Assembly (NCBI GenBank): GCA_964638635.1
Contig: CAZXAQ010000011.1
Span: 6,219-70,218, forward strand
Origin: SZUA-430 sp964638635
GTDB lineage: Bacteria > Pseudomonadota > Alphaproteobacteria > Micropepsales > Micropepsaceae
Length of the DNA: 64,000 nucleotides
Direction: 5' to 3'
The notes beneath the pieces were generated by a model that searched no databases, had not been told where the DNA came from, and was given only the letters and a program-made list of their open reading frames with translations. Of this stretch, positions 45,026-53,990 are shown in pieces. Positions within the stretch are counted from its first letter, which is position 1; each line of letters opens with the position of its first letter. Position numbers and translations under genes: made by a program.

Positions 45026-45371
45026 GTCTCAGAAGTCTGATGGCCAGCATGGCGGCCACCGCGCCGAACACCACCTGCGAGTCGGTGACAATCGGGAACC
45101 TGCAGGCCGTCGTGAAGGCCGGCGAGTACCACCAATACGGGTGAAGAACCAACAGCGCGAGCGATAGCACGGAAAGAACTGACGTTCGCTTCCAGTGCAG
45201 CTCAATCGCAACGAGGATGACGGCACAAACCGCCGCCGCAACATAGTAGCTCAACGACGTTCGAACCGCCTCGTCAATTGCACCTTCGACATCGAGCATC
45301 GAGCATGAGAAGGCCGGCCTTGCCGCGGCCGTGAGTGCCACAACGGCGAGCCAGGTGCGCCCGGCGCTCAA
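44994..45371 (-). CDS. Small membrane protein coupled to the ex-Rieske gene
   Basis: 125 residues with an N-terminal signal/anchor (residues 5-23) and two or three further helices (about 40-58, 64-80, 98-115). Cysteines in FSCSML and TACRF. The start is a TTG whose last bases overlap the stop of the upstream Rieske-fold gene (TTGA), so it is likely its partner. No family recognised. Overlaps the GST 3' end by 32 bp. Confidence 0.6.
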   Translation of the reverse strand: MSAGRTWLAVVALTAAARPAFSCSMLDVEGAIDEAVRTSLSYYVAAAVCAVILVAIELHWKRTSVLSVLSLALLVLHPYWWYSPAFTTACRFPIVTDSQVVFGAVAAMLAIRLLRLRSASRGGPG

Positions 45372-45949
45372 GTTCCGCGCCCCATCATCAGCACCTCACT
45401 TTCAACGAACTCGATCGTCGTCTCATCCACGAACCGGTAAGGCGGCACAGAAAGGTTGTGCGGTGCCGGTCCGGCAAACACACGGCCAGCCAGATCATAG
45501 CGCGAGCCGCAACAAGGGCACACGATTGCATCGGAGTCGAAGCCGCCCGGTTGAGACAACACGCAATCGCCCCGCGAGCAGAGTCCATCGCAGACCATGA
45601 TTTCAGGGCGCAGAGAGCGGTGCCAATTCTTCGCCCACACTGGCTGCGAGGATTGATTTGAGTCGCGATCGCGAAACGTGCGGCCATTGAAGGCGGACGC
45701 GTCACGAAGCCGACCCAGCTCCTCTTCCGTTCGGCGAAAGATGGCGACGGGTCGGTGTCGAACCCCGATCATCGCACGGGTGGTTCCAATGAGATCGCGC
45801 GTGCTAAATGTGACACGCCGCGCAATCGTCTCCTGATCCGGCTGCATCGCCGCCACAAACGGCCACAGAGCAAACAACCCGCCGACACCAGCGGTCGCGA
45901 ACGCCGCCGTCGCTAGAAAATGCCGCCGCCGCACCGATTCGTTGCTCAT
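45368..45949 (-). CDS. Rieske-fold protein lacking both histidine ligands
   Basis: 193 residues homologous to the ubiquinol-cytochrome c reductase iron-sulfur subunit. Tat-type N terminus SVRRRHFLATAAFA plus anchor, RHRPVAIFRRTEEEL, and the C-terminal GSRYDLAGRVFAGPAPHNLS and VPPYRFVDETTIEF leave no doubt about the fold. The cluster motifs are altered: CTHLGC has become CDGLCSRGDC and CPCHGS has become CPCCGS. Six cysteines and no histidine remain, so a four-Cys iron-sulfur site or a disulfide role is possible. No cytochrome b or c1 genes adjoin. ATG at 45949 preferred to TTG at 45955. Confidence 0.85.
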   Translation of the reverse strand: MSNESVRRRHFLATAAFATAGVGGLFALWPFVAAMQPDQETIARRVTFSTRDLIGTTRAMIGVRHRPVAIFRRTEEELGRLRDASAFNGRTFRDRDSNQSSQPVWAKNWHRSLRPEIMVCDGLCSRGDCVLSQPGGFDSDAIVCPCCGSRYDLAGRVFAGPAPHNLSVPPYRFVDETTIEFVESEVLMMGRGT

Positions 45950-46003
45950 GGCCAACTTCCGCGCCTATGCATCAAGCATAGCACCACCCTGGATCGTGAA
46001 CGA

Positions 46004-46113
46004 GCGCAGTCTGGGAGCGCGGGCGTCCCGCCCGCTCTTTTCAGACTCTCCAATGTTGCGGAATTTGAGAAGTTGCGAAGAGCGGGCGGGACGCCCGCGC
46101 TCCCAGACTGCGC
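46004..46113. repeat. Perfect 36-bp inverted repeat, family A hairpin, downstream of asd
   Basis: Arms 46004-46039 and 46078-46113 are exact complements with the same 31-bp core as the copy at 357-456. It begins 7 bp after the asd stop on the minus strand and lies before the start of the Rieske-fold gene, so it likely separates the two transcripts. Confidence 0.87.
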
Positions 46114-46120
46114 TTGCGCT

Positions 46121-47176
<1,056 letters not shown>

Positions 47177-47222
47177 CAGTCTCTCTCTCGTTTAGCCGGA
47201 GACGGGCGCCGATGAAATTCGA

Positions 47223-47244
47223 CCCCGTCCGGTTCCCGGCGGGG
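47223..47244 (-). terminator. Candidate attenuator hairpin in the asd leader
   Basis: On the minus strand CCCCG-CCGG and CCGG-A-CGGGG pair across GAA, with one bulged base, followed by TCGAATTTC. The T tract is weak. It lies 47 bp before the asd start and 18 bp after the leader peptide stop. A second stem, GCGCGC/GCGCGC at 47256-47261 and 47271-47276, encloses the leader stop codon. Confidence 0.45.
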
Positions 47245-47261
47245 CCTTGGGTGCTGCGCGC

Positions 47262-47345
47262 TTAAGCCTCGCGCGCGACGTCCAAAGCCGCCCCGGATGT
47301 GGGCGTCTTCGTTTTCATCGTGCGCTTCGACATAGGCATCATCAT
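47262..47345 (-). CDS. Candidate asd leader peptide rich in Met, Lys and Thr
   Basis: 27 codons starting at the first of three ATGs (47345). The first 16 residues are MMMPMSKRTMKTKTPT: five Met, three Lys and four Thr, exactly the three amino acids whose synthesis needs Asd. There is no Shine-Dalgarno, but a -10 box ends six bases before the ATG, fitting leaderless translation. Stop TAA lies in the loop of a GCGCGC stem, with an attenuator-like hairpin just downstream. Not proved to be translated; composition and position are the evidence. Confidence 0.5.
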   Translation of the reverse strand: MMMPMSKRTMKTKTPTSGAALDVAREA

Positions 47346-47351
47346 GGCGGG

Positions 47352-47380
47352 CTGATAACAAGGGCTCTGGAAACCGTCAA
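47352..47380 (-). promoter_or_regulatory. Candidate asd promoter
   Basis: TTGACG (47380-47375) and TATCAG (47357-47352) with a 17-bp spacer on the minus strand. The leader ATG starts 6 nt beyond the -10, placing the transcription start at or near it. Confidence 0.5.
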
Positions 47381-47400
47381 GGCGGCAGGCCGTCTCGCCT

Positions 47401-47796
47401 ATGGATACGTCCTTAATCACGCGAAGCCTGGAACTGGTCGCCGAACACGGCGACCCCGTGCCGCTCGTGTACGCCCGCGTCTTCGCCGCCCACCCGGAGA
47501 TGGAGCAGCTCTTCGTCGGCGACACGACCGGCAGCGTCCGCGGCAACATGCTGACCGAAGCGCTGACCGCCATGCTCGATTTCGCCGACCGCGACGCTTA
47601 CGGCAGCAACATGATGCGCGCCGAAATCGTCAATCACGAAAACCTCGGCGTCCCGCGCGAAGTGTTTGCGCTTTTCTACTCAACCATGCGCGACACGTTC
47701 GCGGAGTTGCTGGGCGCCGCGTGGACAAATGACATCGACGCCGCGTGGAACGAATTGCTCGCGCGCATCGACACGGCACTCGCCTCGCGGATGTGA
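47401..47796 (+). CDS. Globin-like protein
   Basis: 131 residues, all helical. VYARVFAAHPEMEQLFVGDT (helix B-C region) and VNHENLGVPREVFALFYSTM, where HENLGV is likely the proximal-histidine helix F, plus LLGAAWTNDIDAAWNELL as helices G/H. Single-domain globins bind heme and may scavenge NO or sense oxygen; heme binding is not provable here. Divergent from asd with the -35 region of the asd promoter only 20 bp away. Confidence 0.78.
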   Translation: MDTSLITRSLELVAEHGDPVPLVYARVFAAHPEMEQLFVGDTTGSVRGNMLTEALTAMLDFADRDAYGSNMMRAEIVNHENLGVPREVFALFYSTMRDTFAELLGAAWTNDIDAAWNELLARIDTALASRM

Positions 47797-47886
47797 CAGT
47801 TCCACGCGCGGTACCTCGCTCGGGTCAACGTTAATGCGCGTTCTGCGTTCTTGGCGCACCCGGCGAACTGGTGTACTCGCAAACGC

Positions 47887-48558
47887 ATGAAAGTGTTCGC
47901 CGTGGCGACTGCGTTGATGTTGTCGGTGACGGCGCCCGCGTCGTCGCCCGACGTCGCGCGCGACGCGGTGCTGTGCGGCGACCTCAACGCCACGGCCGAC
48001 CGGCGCTTCGACGCCTGCAGCACCGTCATCGCCGACGCGACGCTCGCGCCCGACATCCGCTTCGAGGCCTACTTGCGCCGCGCCGCTATCTATTTCACCG
48101 AGAAGAGCGACTTCGACCGCGCGATCGCCGACGCAGGCGAAGCGATCAAGCTGAAGCCCGCCGACCCACGCGGCTATGCTGCCCGCGGCGGCTTCGAGGC
48201 GGCCTACAACACGTTCGATAAGGCGATCGCGGATCTCAGCGAAGCGATTCGCCTCGAGCCCGGCCTGGTCGGCGCCTACGCCCAGCGCGCCTACGCCTAT
48301 GTCCAGACCGGCGAGACCGACAAGGCGATCGCCGACTATACGGAGGTTTTGACCCTCCAGCCCGGCGACGCGAACGCCTACTACGACCGCGGCGGCGCCT
48401 ACGAAAAGAAGGGCGACTACGACAAAGCTCGCGCCGACTTCGAACAGGCGATCCGCCTGCAACGCGACTACGCCGGCGAGTTCCCCGACACCTGCTTCGG
48501 CACCAGCGCAGGCGGCGAACGCGGCCTCAAGAACTGGCCCGCCTGCGAGGACAATTAG
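47887..48558 (+). CDS. Secreted tetratricopeptide repeat protein with Cys-D-Cys cap
   Basis: 223 residues. Signal peptide at residues 1-19, then the cap AVLCGDLNATADRRFDACST with two cysteines around an Asp-Arg motif. About four TPR units follow, for example AYLRRAAIYFTEKSDFDRAI. It shares its cap with the genes at 30841, 55523 and the caspase at 56390. Ends in a short Cys-containing tail (DTCFGTS, WPACED). ATG at 47887 chosen for the signal peptide. Confidence 0.85.
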   Translation: MKVFAVATALMLSVTAPASSPDVARDAVLCGDLNATADRRFDACSTVIADATLAPDIRFEAYLRRAAIYFTEKSDFDRAIADAGEAIKLKPADPRGYAARGGFEAAYNTFDKAIADLSEAIRLEPGLVGAYAQRAYAYVQTGETDKAIADYTEVLTLQPGDANAYYDRGGAYEKKGDYDKARADFEQAIRLQRDYAGEFPDTCFGTSAGGERGLKNWPACEDN

Positions 48559-48695
48559 CGCGCTGCCACATCCGCCAGGAGAATCGCCTTTTCCCCTTCT
48601 CCCGTGGCCGGGGACACGCTACCGCCATTTTTTCCTGAGAGCTTGAGTGTTGGACGCGGGCAGGGTTTGCTCAGCGTCAAGACGTGGAGAGGGCT

Positions 48696-49235
48696 ATGGC
48701 GCAAGGTGGCTTTGGTTGGTTCGTGATCGGCTGCGCGGTCGGCGCGGCGGCGGTCTATTTCGGGCCGACCGCATATCAGCGCTACGTGAACAAGGTCCCC
48801 GTCGGCGGCGTGCGCGTCGAGATGGCGTCCGACTACACGCCGGGCCTGTGGCGGCGCAGCGTGCGCATCGACGTGGAGTTCTCGCGCTTCAAGGAGAACG
48901 GCCAGAACTGGGACTGGCCGATGATGGACCCCGAACTCCAACTCTGCATCCGTGAGGGCACGGAGTATCGCCAATGCTTCCGCCCCGGCGATCCCGAACT
49001 GGCGAGCTGCCAAGGCAAGTTCCGCTGCACGACCGGCGTCATCCACGTGCCCGACGTGCCGTTCTCGGTCGAGCTGAACGAGTGGGACGACTACAACAAG
49101 CCCGACCCGATCGGCGCGGTCGACTGCAACATCGGCCAAGTCTGCAAGTTCCCGCTCGGCATGATCACGATTCACGACGCGGGCCCGGTGGTCTCGCCGC
49201 AACGCCTGCGGCCCAACGTCGAGGCGTCGCACTAG
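48696..49235 (+). CDS. Hypothetical membrane-anchored, cysteine-rich protein
   Basis: 179 residues. An N-terminal anchor (GGFGWFVIGCAVGAAAVYFG, residues 3-22) is followed by a soluble domain with CIREGTEYRQCFRPGD, ASCQGKFRCTTG and DCNIGQVCKF: three or four likely disulfides. No family recognised. GGAGAGG precedes the ATG at 48696. Upstream 48559-48695 holds a T-rich stretch and no clear feature. Confidence 0.72.
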   Translation: MAQGGFGWFVIGCAVGAAAVYFGPTAYQRYVNKVPVGGVRVEMASDYTPGLWRRSVRIDVEFSRFKENGQNWDWPMMDPELQLCIREGTEYRQCFRPGDPELASCQGKFRCTTGVIHVPDVPFSVELNEWDDYNKPDPIGAVDCNIGQVCKFPLGMITIHDAGPVVSPQRLRPNVEASH

Positions 49236-49328
49236 GGTTCCGCCACATCAATGGTAAAGGCGGGGAGAGGCTTGCCTCCCCGGCGCCGTTTGCGCACTGC
49301 TAGCCGCTGGGCCAAGGGCAGGGCGGTC

Positions 49329-50654
49329 ATGCGCGCATTCATTTTGTTTTTGGTGGCAATCGCGGTCGCGCAAGGTGCGCGCGCCTCGGACATCGTGGCG
49401 ATCAAGGCGGGCCGCCTCATCGACGTGACGCACGAACGCGTGTTCGAAAATCAGGTGATCCTGATCGACGGCGCGCGCATCACCGCGGTGGGCCCGGCAA
49501 GCCGCGTGACGATCCCCGCAAACGCCCGAACGATCGATCTCAGCGGCTACACCGTGATGCCGGGTTTCGTCGACACGCACACCCACGTGACGGCCGAACC
49601 CACCGTCTCCTACTACGACAGCTACCACACCTCCGTCGCGCGCGAAGCCGTCTACGGCGTGATGAACGCCAGGCGAACGTTGCTCGCAGGTGTCACGACC
49701 ATGCGCAATGTCGGCGCCGCCGGCTTCTCCGATGTCGCCGTGCGCGACGGCATCGAAGGGGGCGACGTGATGGGCCCGCGCATCTTCGCCTCAGGCCCGG
49801 CACTCGGCATCACCGGCGGCCACTGCGACGAAAACAACCTCGCGCCCGAATACGACCACTCCAGCGAAGGCGTCGCCGACGGCGTCGACGCCGTGCGCAA
49901 GATGGTGCGCCGGAACATCAAATACGGCGCCGATCTGATCAAATACTGCGGCACCGGCGGCGTCTTCTCCAAGGGCGACGCACCCGGCGCCCCGCAATAC
50001 ACGCTGGAGGAGGCCAAAGCGATCGTGGACGAAGCGCATTTCATGGGCCGCACCGTCGCCGTCCACGCCCACGGCGCCGAAGGCATCAAGATCGCGATCA
50101 AGGCCGGCGCCGACTCGATCGAACACGCAAGCCTCGTCGACGACGAGGGCATCCGTATGGCGGTGCGCGCGGGCACGGTGTTCTCGATGGACATCTACAA
50201 CACCGACTACACACAAGCCGAAGGCCAAAAGAACGGCGTGCCGGAAGAAAACCTGCAGAAGGACCGCGACATCGGCGACATCCAGCGTGAAAACTTCAAG
50301 AAGGCTCTGCGCGCGGGCGTGAAGATGAGCTTCGGCACCGACGCCGGCGTCTACCCGAACGGCGACAACGCGAAGCAATTCGCCATCATGGTGCGCTACG
50401 GCATGACGCCGCTACAGGCGATCGTCGCGGCAACCGAGACCGGCGCGGAACTCCTGAAGAAGGAAAAGGACTTCGGCGCGATCGAACCCGGCCGCTTCGC
50501 CGACATCATCGCGATCAAGGGCGACCCGCTCGCCGACGTGACGCTGCTGGAGCGCATGCACTTCGTGATGAAGGAAGGCAAAGTCTACCGCGGCGACGCC
50601 ACCCAATGCGCCGCCGCCCGCACCATCTGGCCCTGCGAACCGCCGGCGAATTAA
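49329..50654 (+). CDS. Secreted amidohydrolase (imidazolonepropionase/prolidase-like)
   Basis: 441 residues with a signal peptide to ARA-SD (about residue 19). Metal ligands: GFVDTHTHVTA (HxH), the carboxylated lysine region in YGADLIKYCGTGG, histidines in VAVHAHGAEGIK and IEHASLVDD, and the aspartate in FGTDAGVYPNG. Members cleave X-Pro dipeptides or N-acyl amino acids in the periplasm, some inactivating organophosphates or ochratoxin. Substrate not assignable. Its stop overlaps the convergent PLC-like gene by 4 bp. Confidence 0.92.
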   Translation: MRAFILFLVAIAVAQGARASDIVAIKAGRLIDVTHERVFENQVILIDGARITAVGPASRVTIPANARTIDLSGYTVMPGFVDTHTHVTAEPTVSYYDSYHTSVAREAVYGVMNARRTLLAGVTTMRNVGAAGFSDVAVRDGIEGGDVMGPRIFASGPALGITGGHCDENNLAPEYDHSSEGVADGVDAVRKMVRRNIKYGADLIKYCGTGGVFSKGDAPGAPQYTLEEAKAIVDEAHFMGRTVAVHAHGAEGIKIAIKAGADSIEHASLVDDEGIRMAVRAGTVFSMDIYNTDYTQAEGQKNGVPEENLQKDRDIGDIQRENFKKALRAGVKMSFGTDAGVYPNGDNAKQFAIMVRYGMTPLQAIVAATETGAELLKKEKDFGAIEPGRFADIIAIKGDPLADVTLLERMHFVMKEGKVYRGDATQCAAARTIWPCEPPAN

Positions 50655-52213
50655 GCGGCGCGCTTCGTCGCCTGCTCTTTCGCCGCCGCGATCCAGCGCT
50701 CGATGTCCTCGCGCTTCGGCGGCGCACCCTCGCGCAGGATGCGCTGACCTTCCGACGTTTCCGCGAACTCGTCGATCAGGTTGATCAGCGTATCGGCCTC
50801 GGCGTTGGCGAGGTCGTCCGCATCGCGCACGCCCGAGGCGACGAGAAGCTGCGCCCCGGCGCTCGTCAAATTCGGGATCGTGCACGCGAGCTCTGCCTGG
50901 CTCTGCCAATCGCGGATCAAGCTCGCGTTGATGTGCTTCACCTTGATCTGCGCCGCCGCGCCGTCGGGCGAGACGTCGAGCAAATCCTTCACCGTGCGAA
51001 TGCCGACGGCGCTGAGGCGGCTCGCCGTCTTCGCGCCGATCGACGGCGCGTCTTCGACGGGCGCATCCATCGTCAGCCGCGGCCGCGGGCCCTGTTCCGG
51101 GGTGCGCGTGGCTGCTTTCGCCGCGAGCGCCGCCTTCACCGCAGACGCCGGCGCTGGTGCCGGCTTCGCCTTCGGGGCGGGCGCGGGCTTCGCCGGTTTC
51201 GGCGCCGCCGCCTTCTTCGGCTTCGCCGAGCGGGCAGGGGCCCCGGTGCCATGCGCCGTGCCGATCTCGCGCGGCCACTGTGCATCGAGCGTCGAGAGCG
51301 GCTGCTTCAACACCTCCGCCGCATGCAGCGCGCGCACGGTCTTGTCGTCCTCCGAGAGCGTGGCGCGCAGTTTCCCCGTCTTCTGGAACTCCTGATACAT
51401 CGACGCGACCAGCGCGCGTTCCTGCAGATTGTCGATCGTCTTCAACACCGCATTCACCGGCACCTTCAGCGCCACAAAGAACGTGTCGAGCGTGAGGTTC
51501 ACCTTCGGCGGCGCTACCGCGGCTTCCGCGAACGCCTTGTCGAGAATGCGCGCGACCATCACGGTCGCGTAGCCGATCAGCTTCGCGACAATGTCCTTCA
51601 GCTCCTGATCGAGCCCGGCTTCCGGATTCTTCGACCCCGCGCGAAAGTCGTAGTGATTGATCACCGTCTCATAATGCGGGTTCGAGACGCGCGCGCCTTG
51701 GCGCACCATCTGCTCGAGCCAATCCGCATTGTTCGGCACCGCGACATCCGGATAGCCGCCGAGATCGTTCACCAAAATCGCTTGCAACTTGAAGAAGCTC
51801 TTCGAAAAGCTCCACTCGACCGCGCGGTGGATGACGTTCTCTTCCTCCGTCTGCGCCGTATGAAACGGCTGCACCGGATCGACCACGTAATGGCTCATCA
51901 CGCCCGCGCAATAGACGGCCTGTTTCCAGTCCTTCACCTGCAGCGCGCGCACGGTGCGCCGGTACCACTCGCGTGCGGCCGTCGGCGCACCGCCCCAATC
52001 CCCGTCGCGCACATGCAGCACGTGGTTCTTGAAATCCTTGAACACCTCATCCGGCGCTTTCGCGCCTTCCAGATAAGATGTGTAGTGATGCAGGAAGAGG
52101 TTCCGCCACGTCTCCGCCGCATCCCCCTTCAGATGACGAAGCGCATCGACCGCGAGCCGGTGATGATTGCTCCGGCACGCGGAGTTCATCACCAGATTGA
52201 AAAACACCGACAT
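50651..52213 (-). CDS. Zinc-dependent phospholipase C-like protein with C-terminal helix-hairpin-helix domain
   Basis: 520 residues. N-terminal part (1-300) has the PLC/P1 nuclease-fold histidine pattern: SNHHRLAVDAL, FLHHYTSYLEG, GVMSHYVVDPVQPFHTA. A long Ala/Pro/Lys linker (about 320-375, repeats of PAPAPKA) leads to a DUF4332-type helix-hairpin-helix domain: DAPSIGAKTASRLSAVGIRT and VKDLLDVSPDGAAAQIK. Such C-terminal domains bind DNA or proteins. No signal peptide is seen, so it may be cytoplasmic. The combination is known in a few bacterial groups but uncharacterised. Confidence 0.78.
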   Translation of the reverse strand: MSVFFNLVMNSACRSNHHRLAVDALRHLKGDAAETWRNLFLHHYTSYLEGAKAPDEVFKDFKNHVLHVRDGDWGGAPTAAREWYRRTVRALQVKDWKQAVYCAGVMSHYVVDPVQPFHTAQTEEENVIHRAVEWSFSKSFFKLQAILVNDLGGYPDVAVPNNADWLEQMVRQGARVSNPHYETVINHYDFRAGSKNPEAGLDQELKDIVAKLIGYATVMVARILDKAFAEAAVAPPKVNLTLDTFFVALKVPVNAVLKTIDNLQERALVASMYQEFQKTGKLRATLSEDDKTVRALHAAEVLKQPLSTLDAQWPREIGTAHGTGAPARSAKPKKAAAPKPAKPAPAPKAKPAPAPASAVKAALAAKAATRTPEQGPRPRLTMDAPVEDAPSIGAKTASRLSAVGIRTVKDLLDVSPDGAAAQIKVKHINASLIRDWQSQAELACTIPNLTSAGAQLLVASGVRDADDLANAEADTLINLIDEFAETSEGQRILREGAPPKREDIERWIAAAKEQATKRAA

Positions 52214-52322
52214 TTCTGCCCCCAGGAATCAGAACTCTTAAGCTGAGGGTCGCTGGTTAACGTTCTATTAAGGAATGTGGCGTCCGCTTACGGGCCGCAA
52301 CGCACTGAAACGGCACGCGCCG

Positions 52323-52676
52323 TCAGCTCTTCTTCCGGCAATAGGCCTCAAGCCGGTATCCGTCCGGATCGACGACGAAGGCGGCGTAATAGTTGTCGCC
52401 GTAGTCCGCGCGCAGACCCGGCTTGCCATTGTCCTTGCCACCGGAGCCGAGCGCAGCTTTGTAGAACGCGTCCACGCTCTTGGGTGTCGGCGCGTCGAAG
52501 CAGAAGTGCAGGCCGGAGTTCTTGTCGGCGGGAACCGGTGTCGCCGTCTTGCTGATCCAAAGCACGACGGCGTCCGCGCCGTAGCCCAGCGAATCCGCTG
52601 CATCGCTCAGGCACTTGTAGCCGAGCGGCTTTAGCGCCTCGTCGTAGAATTCCTTGGTCCGGGCAATGTTGCGCAC
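52323..52676 (-). CDS. VOC-family (glyoxalase-like) protein, 5'-truncated
   Basis: 117 residues; start GTG. Family blocks KEFYDEALKPLGYKC, GLHFCFDAPTPKSVDAFYKA and YYAAFVVDPDGYRLEAYC are present. An in-frame TAG sits five codons before the GTG, and it is the stop of the upstream gene. The usual first beta strand with the metal-binding histidine (pattern xDHVxx) is missing. The gene therefore looks shortened by a deletion that joined it to the end of the upstream gene, and may be non-functional. Confidence 0.7.
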   Translation of the reverse strand: MRNIARTKEFYDEALKPLGYKCLSDAADSLGYGADAVVLWISKTATPVPADKNSGLHFCFDAPTPKSVDAFYKAALGSGGKDNGKPGLRADYGDNYYAAFVVDPDGYRLEAYCRKKS

Positions 52677-52688
52677 GCCGGGGCGCGC

Positions 52689-53882
52689 CTACCGGCAGCT
52701 TCCTGTCCCGGCGTTCGCTTCGCCTTGTTTCAGCGCCGGCAGTGCGCCGTCGAGATAGATGCGATAGCGCGCATGCTCGCGTTTGCCCTCTTGACCGGTG
52801 TCGATGAGCAAGAACGCCAGGCGCTTCTTGTCGCTCGTCAACTTGTACCACGTGAGTTTTTGCTCCGTGTAGACCTTACCGCAACGGGCGAGCGTGACGG
52901 AAAACCCGCCGTCGCGCAGCGCTTGCAGAAGCTTGACGTCCTCGCCGCGCGGATGCGAGCCGCCTTCTTCCATCCGCAACAGACGCGCGGACTTCGCATC
53001 GCCCGTCGCCGCCATCGAGAAATCGCGCGTCGCCAGCGACAACATGCCGGCACCGCTGAGCATGAAGCGGTTCGGATCGTCGTCGTAGGACAGTGCCGGG
53101 TCGTGCGGCCACAGCGCCTTGTTCCAAGCAAACCCCGGCAACCGTGCGCGCATCGCGTCCCAAGAATACGGTTGCGCCTCGCCAGCCGCCGGTATGGCGG
53201 TCGAAATCGCCTTCGCGATCGCTTGATGCGGCAGCTCGGACGCGACCGCCTTGACCGCCGCGACGCCGGCGGCGCATTGCTCGCTGTACATCGAAAGCTC
53301 GGCCGGATCGAGTTTCGGCAGGTCCGGTCCGGCGCTGTAGCCGATACCCTCGCAACGCTTCGCGCCGCAGGCGTAGGTGAGCGAGACATAGCCTTGTGCT
53401 TGACCGCTCCTCACGCGCCACCACTTCGAATTGTGCGTCAAGTCGTTCGCTTTGATCGGACAGCGCGCGATCACAGGGCCAAGCCCCGCACCTTTCATCG
53501 CCTCCAACAGTGCCGCCTCGCCGATGTGGGCGCCGTTGTTCTTGATATAGAAATTGGAGGTCATGGTCCGTGCGCCGCTGACCAAGAGTTTCACCGGCTT
53601 GCCGCCGACGTTCCCGACGCCGCTTCGCGTAAAACAGCCGCCGTCGGGAAGGCAGTTCTCAAGCATCGTCGGCGGCAGCTTCTGCCAAGTCACGCCTTTG
53701 ACGCTTTCAATCGACCGCCAGTCCTCGGCATGCGTCATCAGATCTTTGAGAAGCGCCGCCGCGTCGTCGGCGGCCTTGCCCGCCGCGAGTGCCACGCAGG
53801 CAACACCGATCAAAGCCGACGCCGCCGCAACCGAGACAAACATTCGAGAAATTTGCTGCCGACGCGCGGCTCGCTGTGCCAT
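52689..53882 (-). CDS. Secreted hypothetical protein
   Basis: 397 residues. Signal peptide with a long basic start (MAQRAARRQQISRMF) and cleavage after ALAAG near residue 35. Cysteines in ENCLPDGGCF, IARCP, YACGAKRCEG, LARCGK and GTGSCR suggest several disulfides. No domain recognised with confidence. ATG at 53882 is preferred: GGAGAAACC lies before it and the signal peptide fits; the reading from 54026 is too long. Its stop abuts the truncated VOC gene. Confidence 0.72.
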   Translation of the reverse strand: MAQRAARRQQISRMFVSVAAASALIGVACVALAAGKAADDAAALLKDLMTHAEDWRSIESVKGVTWQKLPPTMLENCLPDGGCFTRSGVGNVGGKPVKLLVSGARTMTSNFYIKNNGAHIGEAALLEAMKGAGLGPVIARCPIKANDLTHNSKWWRVRSGQAQGYVSLTYACGAKRCEGIGYSAGPDLPKLDPAELSMYSEQCAAGVAAVKAVASELPHQAIAKAISTAIPAAGEAQPYSWDAMRARLPGFAWNKALWPHDPALSYDDDPNRFMLSGAGMLSLATRDFSMAATGDAKSARLLRMEEGGSHPRGEDVKLLQALRDGGFSVTLARCGKVYTEQKLTWYKLTSDKKRLAFLLIDTGQEGKREHARYRIYLDGALPALKQGEANAGTGSCR

Positions 53883-53990
53883 GTGGTTTCTCCGATCTTC
53901 GCAAATCCTCGAGCGCGCGACGCCGCGTGTCAATGGACAGCCGCTTGCGGTGCCGCCGGTTTGCGCTACGCTTGGCCGTCGAGGGGCACG

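Noticed and set aside
47223..47345. A metabolite riboswitch (lysine or SAM type) before asd
   Set aside because: The space is short and I see none of the conserved cores; the leader ORF explains it better.
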